Shown piece by piece: positions 9,259 to 17,580 of a DNA stretch of 64,000 nucleotides. The stretch is from Leptospirales bacterium (GTDB taxonomy: Bacteria; Spirochaetota; Leptospiria; Leptospirales; Leptonemataceae): assembly GCA_016788865.1 (NCBI GenBank), contig JAEUSB010000057.1:45535-109534 (forward strand), written 5' to 3'. The notes beneath the pieces are model-generated. The model was not told the origin of the DNA. It did no database searches and saw only the letters and a program-made list of their open reading frames with translations. Position 1 is the stretch's first letter. Each line of letters starts with the position of its first letter. Both the position numbers and the translations under genes were made by a program.

Positions 9259-10559
9259 TTCGCATCGGCGTGCGAGGTGGAATGATTGCGGTTGCAGACC
9301 TCCGCAAACTCATTGAATGGTGCCTCACGAATGGGGTTCGACAGATCATGCCTGGAACGCGCCAGGATATCCTGTTGCTCGATGCGAATGCCAGACAGGC
9401 AGAGTCGCTGAAGACAATAGGATTTGAACCTGTCCCGGAAGGATTCTTCAATGTCATGAGCGCCCTGCCCGCGACCGGCATTCAACCATCGACTCCCTGG
9501 GTAACCAATGCCGTCTATCGTCGGGTTCTAGAAGGTCTGCCAATCTATTCGCCATTGCGAATCCAGATTCATGATCCCGCTCAAACGCTTTTGACGGGCT
9601 TGAGTTCGGACTTACTTTTTGCAGCCGGGCGGGAGGTGGACAGCTGGAATATTTATTTCTACGACGAAGCAACGAGACAGCTCAGAATTGTAAGCGCCAC
9701 ATGCTCGACAGTCCAGGTCTCGAACATTGCAGCTGCGCTTGAAAAGAACCGGATGCAGTTCGTTGAAGTTCTCCCTTTTCTACAAGACGGCTTTGGGATA
9801 AAGCGAGTCCAGTCTATCCATCAATTCAGGCCTTTGGCGGCGCCATTGCTCGAAGGCATGCATACGTACGCCGATGGCCATTGGCTCGGAGTAACGGCGC
9901 GTGACGGAATATTTAGTCCCGATACAATTCAGCGGGTAATCGGCGTTGCTCGACAGGCGGGGACGGGATACCTCTTCCTTACTCCATTCCATTCGCTGTT
10001 GCTCAAGAACTTGCCAGAGGCTTCGCTCGGTCTGGCCTCCACTTTGCCACTGCGTCATGCCGAACAGGAATTGTTCTGGCAGTCTTCTCCGGAGGCGGTT
10101 GGCCTTCGTCAGAAATTTTCCCGGGCACTCTTGCAACGACAGCTCCCGTTGAAGGTTCCCGCAGCCGCATTGACAATAGGCGATCATGTGGAAGCCCCAT
10201 TGCGCCTGATTCGCGTGCGCCGCATGCCACTCCGAATCAATCTTGAGATAACCGAGCAATCGGAATCAGGATACGAATTCAAAGTACGACAATCCGGGGC
10301 GCTACGTTCACTGCTGCCTGCAATAGCGTTTGCGGAAGGTACGTGGCGTCGACCGGACCCGAGGCCAGGCGTCCCCGTTGAGAATAATTTGATTTGTCCC
10401 GATTGTGAAACGGCATATATTCCAGAATACGGTGACCCCGGAGTTGGAATCTTGCCAGGTACTTCGCTTGACGATTTGCCGGAAGACTATTGTTGCTCTG
10501 TATGTGGCTATTTGTTCAGACCTGCAACGCAACGCCTGGTTACTGAGCAAGTCGCATAG
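9255..10559 (+). CDS. Rubredoxin-domain protein with ferredoxin-like N-terminal half-domain, linked to nitrate reductase
   Basis: A 434-residue protein whose ATG overlaps the nitrate reductase stop (ATGA), so the two are probably translated together. The C-terminus is a rubredoxin: CPDC at 381-384, then ILPGTSLDDLPEDYCCSVCG with the second Cys pair at 414 and 417, enough for one Fe(Cys)4 centre. The first 40 residues (RIGVRGGMIAVADLRKLIEW) resemble the ferredoxin-like half domain of sulphite/nitrite reductases, but no sirohaem cysteines follow. The middle has no motif I can name. I infer that it passes electrons to or from the nitrate or nitrite reductase; no enzymatic activity can be assigned. 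Confidence 0.75.
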   Translation: MIRIGVRGGMIAVADLRKLIEWCLTNGVRQIMPGTRQDILLLDANARQAESLKTIGFEPVPEGFFNVMSALPATGIQPSTPWVTNAVYRRVLEGLPIYSPLRIQIHDPAQTLLTGLSSDLLFAAGREVDSWNIYFYDEATRQLRIVSATCSTVQVSNIAAALEKNRMQFVEVLPFLQDGFGIKRVQSIHQFRPLAAPLLEGMHTYADGHWLGVTARDGIFSPDTIQRVIGVARQAGTGYLFLTPFHSLLLKNLPEASLGLASTLPLRHAEQELFWQSSPEAVGLRQKFSRALLQRQLPLKVPAAALTIGDHVEAPLRLIRVRRMPLRINLEITEQSESGYEFKVRQSGALRSLLPAIAFAEGTWRRPDPRPGVPVENNLICPDCETAYIPEYGDPGVGILPGTSLDDLPEDYCCSVCGYLFRPATQRLVTEQVA

Positions 10560-10600
10560 CCTGTCATTACATCCAAACGCTTTCAACGGTATGAGTTTTC

Positions 10601-10616
10601 TGGCATAGGTCTTGCA
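10601..10616 (+). promoter_or_regulatory. Sigma-54-like promoter element upstream of narK
   Basis: TGGCATAGGTCTTGCA matches the -24/-12 consensus TGGCAC-N5-TTGCW at all key positions except the sixth base, with correct spacing. Such promoters are the classic nitrogen-control type. The difficulty is position: transcription would start near 10627, only about two bases before the narK ATG at 10629, leaving a nearly leaderless message. It may be real or a chance match. Confidence 0.35.
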
Positions 10617-10628
10617 ACGGAATCAGGC

Positions 10629-12053
10629 ATGAAGGCAAGCCAAGCAGTTATTGATGAAAGTCTGGAGTTAACCCCCGCCACTCGATCGGATGGTTACACA
10701 ATCCAGGAGTGGCACGTTGAAGACGCATCATTCTGGGCTAAAACCGGAAAATCAATCGCACTGAGGAATCTCACCTTTTCCATTTTCGCAGAATTCCTGG
10801 CCTTTACGATCTGGCAGGTCTGGAGCGCGGTTGCCGTGAGCTTGCCATTGATAGGATTCAAATTCTCGTTAAATGAACTATTCTGGTTAGCCGCCGTGCC
10901 AGGCCTCACTGGCGCCACACTTCGAATTCCGTATGCTTTCATGGTACCCAAAATGGGCGGAAGGAACTGGACCCTGGTTAGCACTCTCTTGTTACTGTTC
11001 CCGGCAATCGGAATCTCGCTGGCCGTTCAAAACCTCGACACGCCTTACATGGTCTTTTTGATTCTGGCACTAATGTGCGGCGTAGGGGGTGGAAATTTCG
11101 CATCGAGCATGGCAAACATCAACTACTTCTTTCCCAGGCGAAGAAAGGGCTTTGCTCTTGGTCTCAATGCAGCGGGTGGCAACATTGGTGTAAGTGTTGT
11201 TCAATTCATTGTGCCAATCGTCATAACTTTCTCAATCTTTGGGGACATGGGCGGCGCAAGTCAGATATCATCCAAGAATTCGCAACCTTTGTGGCTGCAG
11301 AATGCCGCCCTCATCTGGATTCCTTTCATCGTCCTCGCACTCTTTACAACCTGGTTCTTCATGAACAACCTTCGCGTAGCCCAGGCATCCTTCTTCGAGC
11401 AATTCAAGGTACTGAAAGACAAACACGCATGGCTCATGAGCCTGCTCTATCTCGGGACGTTTGGCTCATTCATTGGCTATTCCGCTGGATTCCCATTGTT
11501 AATCAAGTCTCAGTTCCCTGATGTGAATCCGTTGCAATACGCGTTCATTGGTCCTCTGGTTGGGTCTGTTTTACGGCCCGCAGGTGGTTGGCTTGCCGAC
11601 AAACTCGGCGGCGCGCGCGTTACGTTCTGGAATCTCTTCCTGATGATGCTCGCGGCCGTTGGCGTAATTTACTTCCTGGCTCACAAAGGCGACGCTTTTG
11701 CTTTTGCCGGGTTCTTTACAATGTTCCTGATCTTGTTTATAACAACCGGAATTGGCAACGGGTCCACGTACCGCATGATTCCAATCATCTACATGACAAA
11801 GCATGGAGTAGAGCCAAATCAAGCAAGCCCGGCTGCAATGAACAACGCAAATCGTGAGTCGGGTGCTGTGGTTGGATTAACATCTGCATTTGCCGCATAC
11901 GGCGCATTTTTCATCCCAAAGAGCTATGGAACTTCAATCGAGCTAACCGGTAGCCCAATCACAGCACTCGCTGTGTTTGCAGCGTTCTATCTGGTTTGCA
12001 TGTCCATTACGTTCTTCTTCTACAAGCGCAAGGCCGCGGAAATTCCATGCTGA
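10629..12053 (+). CDS. narK: Nitrate/nitrite MFS transporter (NarK family)
   Basis: A 474-residue polytopic membrane protein of the nitrate/nitrite porter family. It opens with a short cytoplasmic segment (EDASFWAKTGKSIALRNL) typical of NarK, followed by about 12 membrane segments. The glycine-rich nitrate signature motifs are visible as GVGGGNFASSMANINYFFP in helix 5 and GNGSTYRMIPIIY in the second half. It should bring nitrate into the cytoplasm for the NasA fusion, and may also export nitrite. It follows the rubredoxin gene by 69 bases, which hold a possible sigma-54 element, so it may have its own promoter. Length is normal for the family. Confidence 0.93.
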   Translation: MKASQAVIDESLELTPATRSDGYTIQEWHVEDASFWAKTGKSIALRNLTFSIFAEFLAFTIWQVWSAVAVSLPLIGFKFSLNELFWLAAVPGLTGATLRIPYAFMVPKMGGRNWTLVSTLLLLFPAIGISLAVQNLDTPYMVFLILALMCGVGGGNFASSMANINYFFPRRRKGFALGLNAAGGNIGVSVVQFIVPIVITFSIFGDMGGASQISSKNSQPLWLQNAALIWIPFIVLALFTTWFFMNNLRVAQASFFEQFKVLKDKHAWLMSLLYLGTFGSFIGYSAGFPLLIKSQFPDVNPLQYAFIGPLVGSVLRPAGGWLADKLGGARVTFWNLFLMMLAAVGVIYFLAHKGDAFAFAGFFTMFLILFITTGIGNGSTYRMIPIIYMTKHGVEPNQASPAAMNNANRESGAVVGLTSAFAAYGAFFIPKSYGTSIELTGSPITALAVFAAFYLVCMSITFFFYKRKAAEIPC

Positions 12054-12069
12054 TCCGGGACTAACCGGA

Positions 12070-12663
12070 TCAAGCAGAGAGTTTCTTCCACAGATCGACT
12101 ACATCTGTGGATAGATTCAGTTTTGGAGCAGCCTCAATGGCGGCAGGTGACATTTTGCGAAGGGTCTTCTTAACAATGTCTTCAATCTTTTCGGGCTCAC
12201 CGGCATGTTTCTTCATGAAATCCGAAAGGTAGTACTCAATGAAGACAAGGCAAATAACGTCTTCAAGAAGTTGTGTTTCTGGATTTGTTTTTAAACCCAT
12301 CTTTCTCAGAAGAGAAGTAACGTTCTCAATAGTCTCTGTATCAAAGCCGCACTCCGTGAGGACAGAGGCGGCAATCTCAGCGTGCATTTTCCCGAGATCG
12401 GTTCTCCATTTCAAATAACCTGTCCTGCCTTCAGGATAACTTTCGCGCGGCTTTTGCCAGCGGCAAATATGCTGACTCCGTACTGCCAACTGCACTGCAG
12501 TAGATGCATTGGGAGCAAATAGCTTCAATCGTTCAGTCATTCGCCAGGAGTACAGCAATTCTGTGCCAACTTCCTTGCCGTCAAACGGAACCTTGCGAGG
12601 ATCCTGGGCATTCAATGCATCAAACTTTTCTATGGCGGCATTCAGACGAGCGTCAACGGTCAT
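12070..12663 (-). CDS. DUF4202 domain-containing protein
   Basis: A 197-residue soluble protein that matches my memory of the DUF4202 family, which recurs beside nitrate and nitrite assimilation genes in many bacteria. It is helical and rich in His, Arg and Trp around AVRSQHICRWQKPRESYPEG, with HAEIAASVL further on; this hints at a metal or phosphate site, but no activity is known to me. The ATG at 12663 is preferred over an upstream codon because AGGA lies about 7 bases before it. It is convergent with narK, 16 bases away. A role in nitrogen metabolism is inferred from gene neighbourhood only. Confidence 0.72.
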   Translation of the reverse strand: MTVDARLNAAIEKFDALNAQDPRKVPFDGKEVGTELLYSWRMTERLKLFAPNASTAVQLAVRSQHICRWQKPRESYPEGRTGYLKWRTDLGKMHAEIAASVLTECGFDTETIENVTSLLRKMGLKTNPETQLLEDVICLVFIEYYLSDFMKKHAGEPEKIEDIVKKTLRKMSPAAIEAAPKLNLSTDVVDLWKKLSA

Positions 12664-12796
12664 GGCGTATCCTGTCGGTCCCTGGCCTGGAAGCAAGAAG
12701 TTTCAAAGATGACTCCCGTACCTCGCGAAGCAAGGTCAAGAGGCTCCTGTGTGACCTGAGCCTCCCGAATGGCGGTAAGATTTTAACTTGGCCGAG

Positions 12797-13657
12797 ATGA
12801 GGTGGCTGCAGACTCGACATATGCGCCTCTCCAGCTTGCCTGCAATCGTCCCATTGCCAATGATGCTCTTTTGCTTTCAGCTGAACTCAAAGCAGGATCT
12901 ATGCGCCAGGGCGGTAATTCCCGGCGACATGAAATGCATTCCAGGCGGTCCCTTCTTGCGCGGTTCTAACCAGCCGTCCAAAGATGAAGACTCGGGTAAA
13001 ATGGTGAAGGATGAGTCGCCGGAGGCCACGGTAACGGTCAGCGCGTTTTTGATGGATACGTACGAGGTAACCTTTTCGCAATTTCAAGAATGCATTCGCG
13101 CGGGGAAATGCAGGGCTGCCCATCCGAACTACACTGGTTACAGCAATCCCAGGATGCCCATGCTCGGTGTGAACTGGTTCGATTCCAGGGACTATTGCGC
13201 TTTTGTGGGGAAACGACTTCCAACCGAGGCAGAGTGGGAAAAGGCGGCGCGTGGCGAAAATGGCGAAACGCATCCCTGGGGGAACGCGCCAGCAGACTGC
13301 AATCGTGCAATCATTCAAGAAAAAGGAAAGAAGGGATGCGGGCCGGGCACAACGGCCGACGTGGGATCAAGACCGGCGTATCGGTACGGTCTGTATGACA
13401 TGGCGGGGAATTCCTGGGAATGGGTAAACGATTGGTATTCGCCCGATTACGCAAAATGCGGCGCCGATTGTTTGGGAACAGATCCACTCGGTCCGTGCAA
13501 GGGAGCTGCATCCTGTCCTGGATTTCCTGAAAAGATTGTAAAGGGTGGTTCATGGTGGTGGGATGCAGAATACGCGCGGGCATCCAATCGCAGGCCGCAC
13601 TACCCGCAAAACAAACCATTCCACCATTTTGGATTCCGCTGCGCCAAATCGATTTGA
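12797..13657 (+). CDS. Exported formylglycine-generating-enzyme/sulfatase-modifying-factor-like protein
   Basis: A 286-residue protein of the SUMF1/FGE-sulfatase fold: MKCIPGGPFLRGS, then DTYEVTFSQFQECIRAGKC, RLPTEAEWEKAARG, YDMAGNSWEWVNDW and a final HFGFRCAKS, in canonical order. The start (ATG 12797 or 12821) gives a hydrophobic leader ending near LFCF, so it is exported and possibly a lipoprotein. Extra cysteines (KCGADC, GPCKGAASC) could form disulphides. True FGEs oxidise a sulfatase cysteine; most bacterial relatives of this kind have other or unknown roles. No sulfatase gene is present in the window, so the substrate is unknown. It is divergent from the DUF4202 gene. Confidence 0.82.
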   Translation: MRWLQTRHMRLSSLPAIVPLPMMLFCFQLNSKQDLCARAVIPGDMKCIPGGPFLRGSNQPSKDEDSGKMVKDESPEATVTVSAFLMDTYEVTFSQFQECIRAGKCRAAHPNYTGYSNPRMPMLGVNWFDSRDYCAFVGKRLPTEAEWEKAARGENGETHPWGNAPADCNRAIIQEKGKKGCGPGTTADVGSRPAYRYGLYDMAGNSWEWVNDWYSPDYAKCGADCLGTDPLGPCKGAASCPGFPEKIVKGGSWWWDAEYARASNRRPHYPQNKPFHHFGFRCAKSI

Positions 13658-13660
13658 GAA

Positions 13661-15604
13661 TCAGGAACCTGTCCCAATGCTGTTTAATCTAACGCGCAAT
13701 TTCCCAACAAGGGCATGACCGGGACTGAATTGCTCAAAGTAATCGAATAACTTCCTTGCTTCCTCAAAATGCTGCAGCTTGATCAAAGTTTGAATCTGAT
13801 TGTACAGAACAGAGGGATTTTCCCAGCGAAGACCCAGCGATCGTTTGAACAGTTCTGACGCGCTTTCCAGATTCCCGAGCTTATACGAACAATAGCCCAT
13901 GATGCGATATGCATCCGCATTGTAAGGTTTGAGTAAGTTATATTGCCGCAAATACTCCAGTGAGTCTTCAAAGTTTCCGTCAAGCGCCAGATACTTGCCC
14001 AGGAGGAACAAGGCATTTGTTTGCCTGGGGAAGATGGAAATAGCCTGCTTGAGCAATACGCACGCTTCCTGAATATTCCCGGAATCGTACGCGCGCCTTG
14101 CATCCTTCATGGTTCCATTGAACTCATCGAGTCGCTCAGAAAGCATTACCGTAATGAGAGTAAGATCGTCCCGCTGGTCGGTTCCGCGAATGAAGCGATT
14201 GTATACGGCCATGATGTGTTCAGAAGATCGTTGAACATCCATCCCTTTGGTTTCGCGAATCGCCTCAATTAGCCTGTCCTCACCGAGGCCTTCACCCTGT
14301 ACATTGGTAGCTTCTACAATCCCGTCCGAGAAAATAATGATCTTGTCGCCTGGCTCAAGAACCTCGTTCAGGTCAACGTATGAGCGGCCGGCGTCCGGGA
14401 ACATTCCAAGCAGCGTACCTTTACCGGGCAGGAACTCAATTTCTTCGGTCCGTGCGCGATATAAAAGCGGATTGGGAAACGCGCCGAGCGAGTAGGTAAG
14501 ATTGTAATGATTGTCTACTATCATGTAGAAACCGGTCAAGTATCCTTCCCCGCGCACAAAGTTAATCATGTCTTGATTCACTTTCTCAAGCACTTCAGCC
14601 GGAGAGTCGAGCCGGTTGTTTGAAAATGAGAACTTGGCAACAGCACTGATAAGCGCGGCTGGAACTCCATGTCCGGAAACATCGCACACAAGCAGGCCAA
14701 ATTTCATACTACCCAGGTAAAAGTAATCGTAGAAGTCCCCCGAAACCTGAGCCATGGGAAAAAACTTCACCCAGAACTGCAGCCCGTTCCAATCCGGGAT
14801 TCGCGACGGCACAAAACCTTTTTGAATGCTGCGTGCCATATCAAGTTCTGTTTTGTTTACAAGAATCGTACGTTCCAATTCGCGATTCGCAATATTGAGG
14901 TACTCTACGGCGGTTTGCAATTCACGATTATCTTGTAGGACTCTTGCAGACTCTTTCAAAACCTGCTGTGCATACGCGTCATACGTTAGTACACGCGCGC
15001 CTACCGAGAGAAGATCCGGATTCACGGTCAAAGCAAATACGCTGTATGGGCCACTGCTGGTTGTCTGGCCGGGTAATGGATTTACAATATCGCTCTGTGA
15101 AAGTTCCAGTGTATAGTCGCCCGGATCAAAAACGTCGAGTAGCCCGCGGATAAGTCCATTCAAGAACAGGATATCAGTGCGGGTCGCTGGATTGCTACCG
15201 GGCTCGACCGAAATTTTAAAAACATCGCCTTCTCGCGAAACCGTAATGCGCTGGTGCGTCATGAACCCTGTGGCAAAGGAAGGGATTCTATAGATAACCT
15301 CTTCGATGCCGCATTCCTTGGGAAGCATCTGGATGGATTGTGACAGGGCTGTTACAATACAATCTCGCCCGACCGTTTCAAGAAGGGACGGAAAACTGTA
15401 GCGCGAAAGGAGCGCCTCGATCAGATTCGCTTCATCTGCCGCCGGAATCCACGGCGTAGTTTCTAAAGATTTTAAAGTATTTCGTAGATCAATGGATAAG
15501 TCCGCAATGAAACTGGAAATTTCTCCCTGGCCAGCTTTTTCGGAAAGCAAGTCCACGAAGCGCCGCAAACGGATTGCATTAACTGTGTTAGGCTTTGTTT
15601 GCAA
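13661..15604 (-). CDS. PP2C-type (SpoIIE-like) serine/threonine phosphatase with C-terminal TPR repeats
   Basis: A 647-residue cytoplasmic signalling protein. Residues 1-200 are a domain I cannot name. A coiled-coil linker (about 215-265) leads to a PP2C/SpoIIE catalytic domain (about 265-475) with metal-binding Asp at SGDFYDYF (D290) and CDVSGHG (D308) and a terminal DDLTLI. Residues 490-640 form TPR-like helices. Such phosphatases often act on anti-sigma-factor antagonists in partner-switching pathways, but no such partner is encoded nearby. Its start overlaps the stop of the upstream amidotransferase-type gene by 17 bases, so the two form an operon. Confidence 0.88.
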   Translation of the reverse strand: MQTKPNTVNAIRLRRFVDLLSEKAGQGEISSFIADLSIDLRNTLKSLETTPWIPAADEANLIEALLSRYSFPSLLETVGRDCIVTALSQSIQMLPKECGIEEVIYRIPSFATGFMTHQRITVSREGDVFKISVEPGSNPATRTDILFLNGLIRGLLDVFDPGDYTLELSQSDIVNPLPGQTTSSGPYSVFALTVNPDLLSVGARVLTYDAYAQQVLKESARVLQDNRELQTAVEYLNIANRELERTILVNKTELDMARSIQKGFVPSRIPDWNGLQFWVKFFPMAQVSGDFYDYFYLGSMKFGLLVCDVSGHGVPAALISAVAKFSFSNNRLDSPAEVLEKVNQDMINFVRGEGYLTGFYMIVDNHYNLTYSLGAFPNPLLYRARTEEIEFLPGKGTLLGMFPDAGRSYVDLNEVLEPGDKIIIFSDGIVEATNVQGEGLGEDRLIEAIRETKGMDVQRSSEHIMAVYNRFIRGTDQRDDLTLITVMLSERLDEFNGTMKDARRAYDSGNIQEACVLLKQAISIFPRQTNALFLLGKYLALDGNFEDSLEYLRQYNLLKPYNADAYRIMGYCSYKLGNLESASELFKRSLGLRWENPSVLYNQIQTLIKLQHFEEARKLFDYFEQFSPGHALVGKLRVRLNSIGTGS

Positions 15605-16304
15605 CTGCCCACATTCTGCACGCTCCTACGAACGCGTCAAAGAGATTCTGTTGTACCGGGTCCCGGGCCGCGCTCATTTCCGGATGCCATTGAAGACCTA
15701 AAAACCAGGGATGATCGCGCAATTCCACTGCTTCAATGATTCCGTCATCTGCTTTGGCCGTTACTTCAAGGCGATCTGCCACCTTTCGCAAAGCTTGATG
15801 ATGCCACGACATAACGCTGCATTTATCGCCAACAAGTCGATGTAATAGCGAACCAGGAGTTACAGTCACCGGGTGCTCCATTCCCACCTTTTTCATGGGA
15901 TCGCGATGAATTACTTTCTCGCCTACCTCATCAGGCAAATGCTCGATCAACGTCCCTCCCAGGGCAACGTTCAGTACCTGAACGCCACGGCAAATAGGCA
16001 TACAGGGTTTGGTGCCATTGGCCGCAATACGGGCGAGGTCGATCTCCTGTTGATCCCGTTCGGCGCTCACCCCATAAATTTCGGCATGTGGCGACCCTCC
16101 ATAAAGGGCCACGTCAATATCACCACCACCCGAAAGAATCAGGCCGTCCAGCCTGGCATAGACATCGCCCGGAGAACGTTCGCCTGGCGGAATCAGTACG
16201 GCGATGCCACCAGCGCGCCGGATAGCCTGCACATATTCCGCGGACAGGGCGTATCGGTCCTCGGCATCGGTTGGGCGGGTTGTAATTCCAATGAGGGGGT
16301 TCAT
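15588..16304 (-). CDS. Peptidase C26 / gamma-glutamyl-GABA hydrolase-like class I amidotransferase (PuuD-like)
   Basis: A 238-residue cytoplasmic enzyme. It starts IGITTRPTDAEDRY and contains ILSGGGDIDVALYGG, the nucleophile elbow PICRGVQVLNVALGGTL (catalytic Cys in CRG) and the second-site LQWHPEMSA (His and Glu), all hallmarks of the C26 family that hydrolyses gamma-glutamyl amides such as gamma-glutamyl-GABA. The ATG at 16304 begins directly with the family N-terminus; upstream codons add a basic, unlikely extension. It overlaps the phosphatase gene by 17 bases. A second member lies at 27401-28147, and a PuuA-like synthetase at 20915-22294 could make the gamma-glutamyl substrate. Confidence 0.87.
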   Translation of the reverse strand: MNPLIGITTRPTDAEDRYALSAEYVQAIRRAGGIAVLIPPGERSPGDVYARLDGLILSGGGDIDVALYGGSPHAEIYGVSAERDQQEIDLARIAANGTKPCMPICRGVQVLNVALGGTLIEHLPDEVGEKVIHRDPMKKVGMEHPVTVTPGSLLHRLVGDKCSVMSWHHQALRKVADRLEVTAKADDGIIEAVELRDHPWFLGLQWHPEMSAARDPVQQNLFDAFVGACRMWAVANKA

Positions 16305-16348
16305 GCTTTTCCACTTGCGCCCTGCTGCCCTGGAGTTCAAGCGTTCTC

Positions 16349-17329
16349 ATGCTTCGCATCCTCGACTTCAACATGTGGTCTGGCCTGACCTACCTGGGTT
16401 TTCTTCGCATGGGACAGTACGGAGACGAATCCTTGCTGCGACAAAGACGACACACTATGCTGACGCTGATCCGTAAATACGATCCTGATGTCGTCTGCCT
16501 GCATGAGGTAAATCCATTGCCGAGCGCTGCTCGCGAGATCGCGGAGGCCCTGGGTATGGATGAGTTTCACCACCCGCACCTGGGCGGTATCCGGATCGGC
16601 CCGGTTGGTATCCCGTGGAATTTGCGCGAAGGCGATGCAATCCTTGCAAAGCCCTCACTGAGACTCAGACCAATCGCGCGCGCCAGATTGAGCGGGGGTT
16701 ACGTGGGACGTTATGCGGCGTTTCATTTTGACGACGCCACACAGATTCTTGGTGTAACAGTCGAGATTAAGGGCAAACGCTTCCCTGTTTTTTCAACGCA
16801 CTGGCATGCTGGCGTAACTGCGGGACCTGATATCATCAAAAGAGCAGCGCAGATCGTAAGAGAAGAAGGTGTCGACCAATCACAAATCGACGAAGCCCTG
16901 GAGCTCATGCGGAAGAATGCGGCGGTGCGATTGAGGGAGGCAAACGGAACCCTTGCCTTCATTAACAAGCACGCACATGGGCCATTCATTCTCACAGGAG
17001 ATTTCAATGCGCAACCGGACACAGAAGAAATCGCCTGCCTGATTCGCGCAGGACTCCGCGATGCTTTTGCAGAAAGGAATCCACGTGGCGGCGCAACCTG
17101 GAACTACAAGGAAAACCAGCATCACCAGGCTTTTTACTCCGACTACGATCCCAATCTATATTTGCGACTGAACTACACGCGCCTTAAGCAGCCGCATCGG
17201 CTTGACTATATCTTCTACAAAGGGAAAGGGCTCAAGCTCCACAGCTGCAAGATCGCTATGAAGGAGAAGGTCGAGGGCGTCCAGGCCAGTGATCACTTTG
17301 GCATCCTGGCTGAATTCAAACTGCCCTGA
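16349..17329 (+). CDS. Endonuclease/exonuclease/phosphatase (EEP) family protein
   Basis: A 326-residue protein with the DNase I-like fold. Visible motifs are LDFNMWSG at the start, VVCLHEVNP (metal-binding Glu), STHWHAG (His), LTGDFNAQPDTEE (Asp and Asn), RLDYIFYKG and a terminal ASDHFGILAEF with the catalytic Asp-His pair. The full catalytic set is present, so it should be an active Mg-dependent phosphodiesterase on nucleic acid, phosphoinositide-like or sphingomyelin-like substrates; sequence alone does not tell which. There is no signal peptide. It is divergent from the C26 hydrolase gene and ends in a good terminator hairpin. Confidence 0.85.
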   Translation: MLRILDFNMWSGLTYLGFLRMGQYGDESLLRQRRHTMLTLIRKYDPDVVCLHEVNPLPSAAREIAEALGMDEFHHPHLGGIRIGPVGIPWNLREGDAILAKPSLRLRPIARARLSGGYVGRYAAFHFDDATQILGVTVEIKGKRFPVFSTHWHAGVTAGPDIIKRAAQIVREEGVDQSQIDEALELMRKNAAVRLREANGTLAFINKHAHGPFILTGDFNAQPDTEEIACLIRAGLRDAFAERNPRGGATWNYKENQHHQAFYSDYDPNLYLRLNYTRLKQPHRLDYIFYKGKGLKLHSCKIAMKEKVEGVQASDHFGILAEFKLP

Positions 17330-17348
17330 CGCACTTTCGGGCAGTTTT
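17318..17348 (+). terminator. Rho-independent terminator of the EEP gene
   Basis: A perfect 9-base inverted repeat, AAACTGCCC at 17318-17326 and GGGCAGTTT at 17339-17347, followed by TTTT. The stop codon of the EEP gene lies inside the loop. Confidence 0.75.
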
Positions 17349-17522
17349 CCCCCGCCCCCGAACGTGGGTGGTTTACCCGGAGGTGGGAGTCGGGCAAACG
17401 GCAGGCAAAGCCCAATCACGAATTTCTGGAAAGTCAAGCTCGAAAAATGTCCCAGCCCAGGTGCATAGTAGTATGGGGGATTGCGCGTCAGAAAATGGGC
17501 TGAGTTTCGTCGGAAGAGACAC
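17349..17522. other. Intergenic spacer between two terminators
   Basis: About 170 bases between the terminators of convergent genes. It begins with a G/C-rich stretch (CCCCCGCCCCCG, then GTGGGTGG). A short plus-strand frame at 17368-17571 runs through the second terminator and looks non-coding. Nothing else recognisable. Confidence 0.5.
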
Positions 17523-17559
17523 AAAAAAGGCCTGCGCCGAGAATTCCGGGGCAGGCCTT
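17523..17559 (-). terminator. Rho-independent terminator of the thiolase gene
   Basis: Arms AAGGCCTGC (17527-17535) and GCAGGCCTT (17551-17559) pair perfectly. Read on the minus strand the hairpin is followed by a run of T from the AAAAAA at 17523-17528, just downstream of the thiolase stop. Confidence 0.85.
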
Positions 17560-17580
17560 CGTTTGATCTGAAAACGTCAA

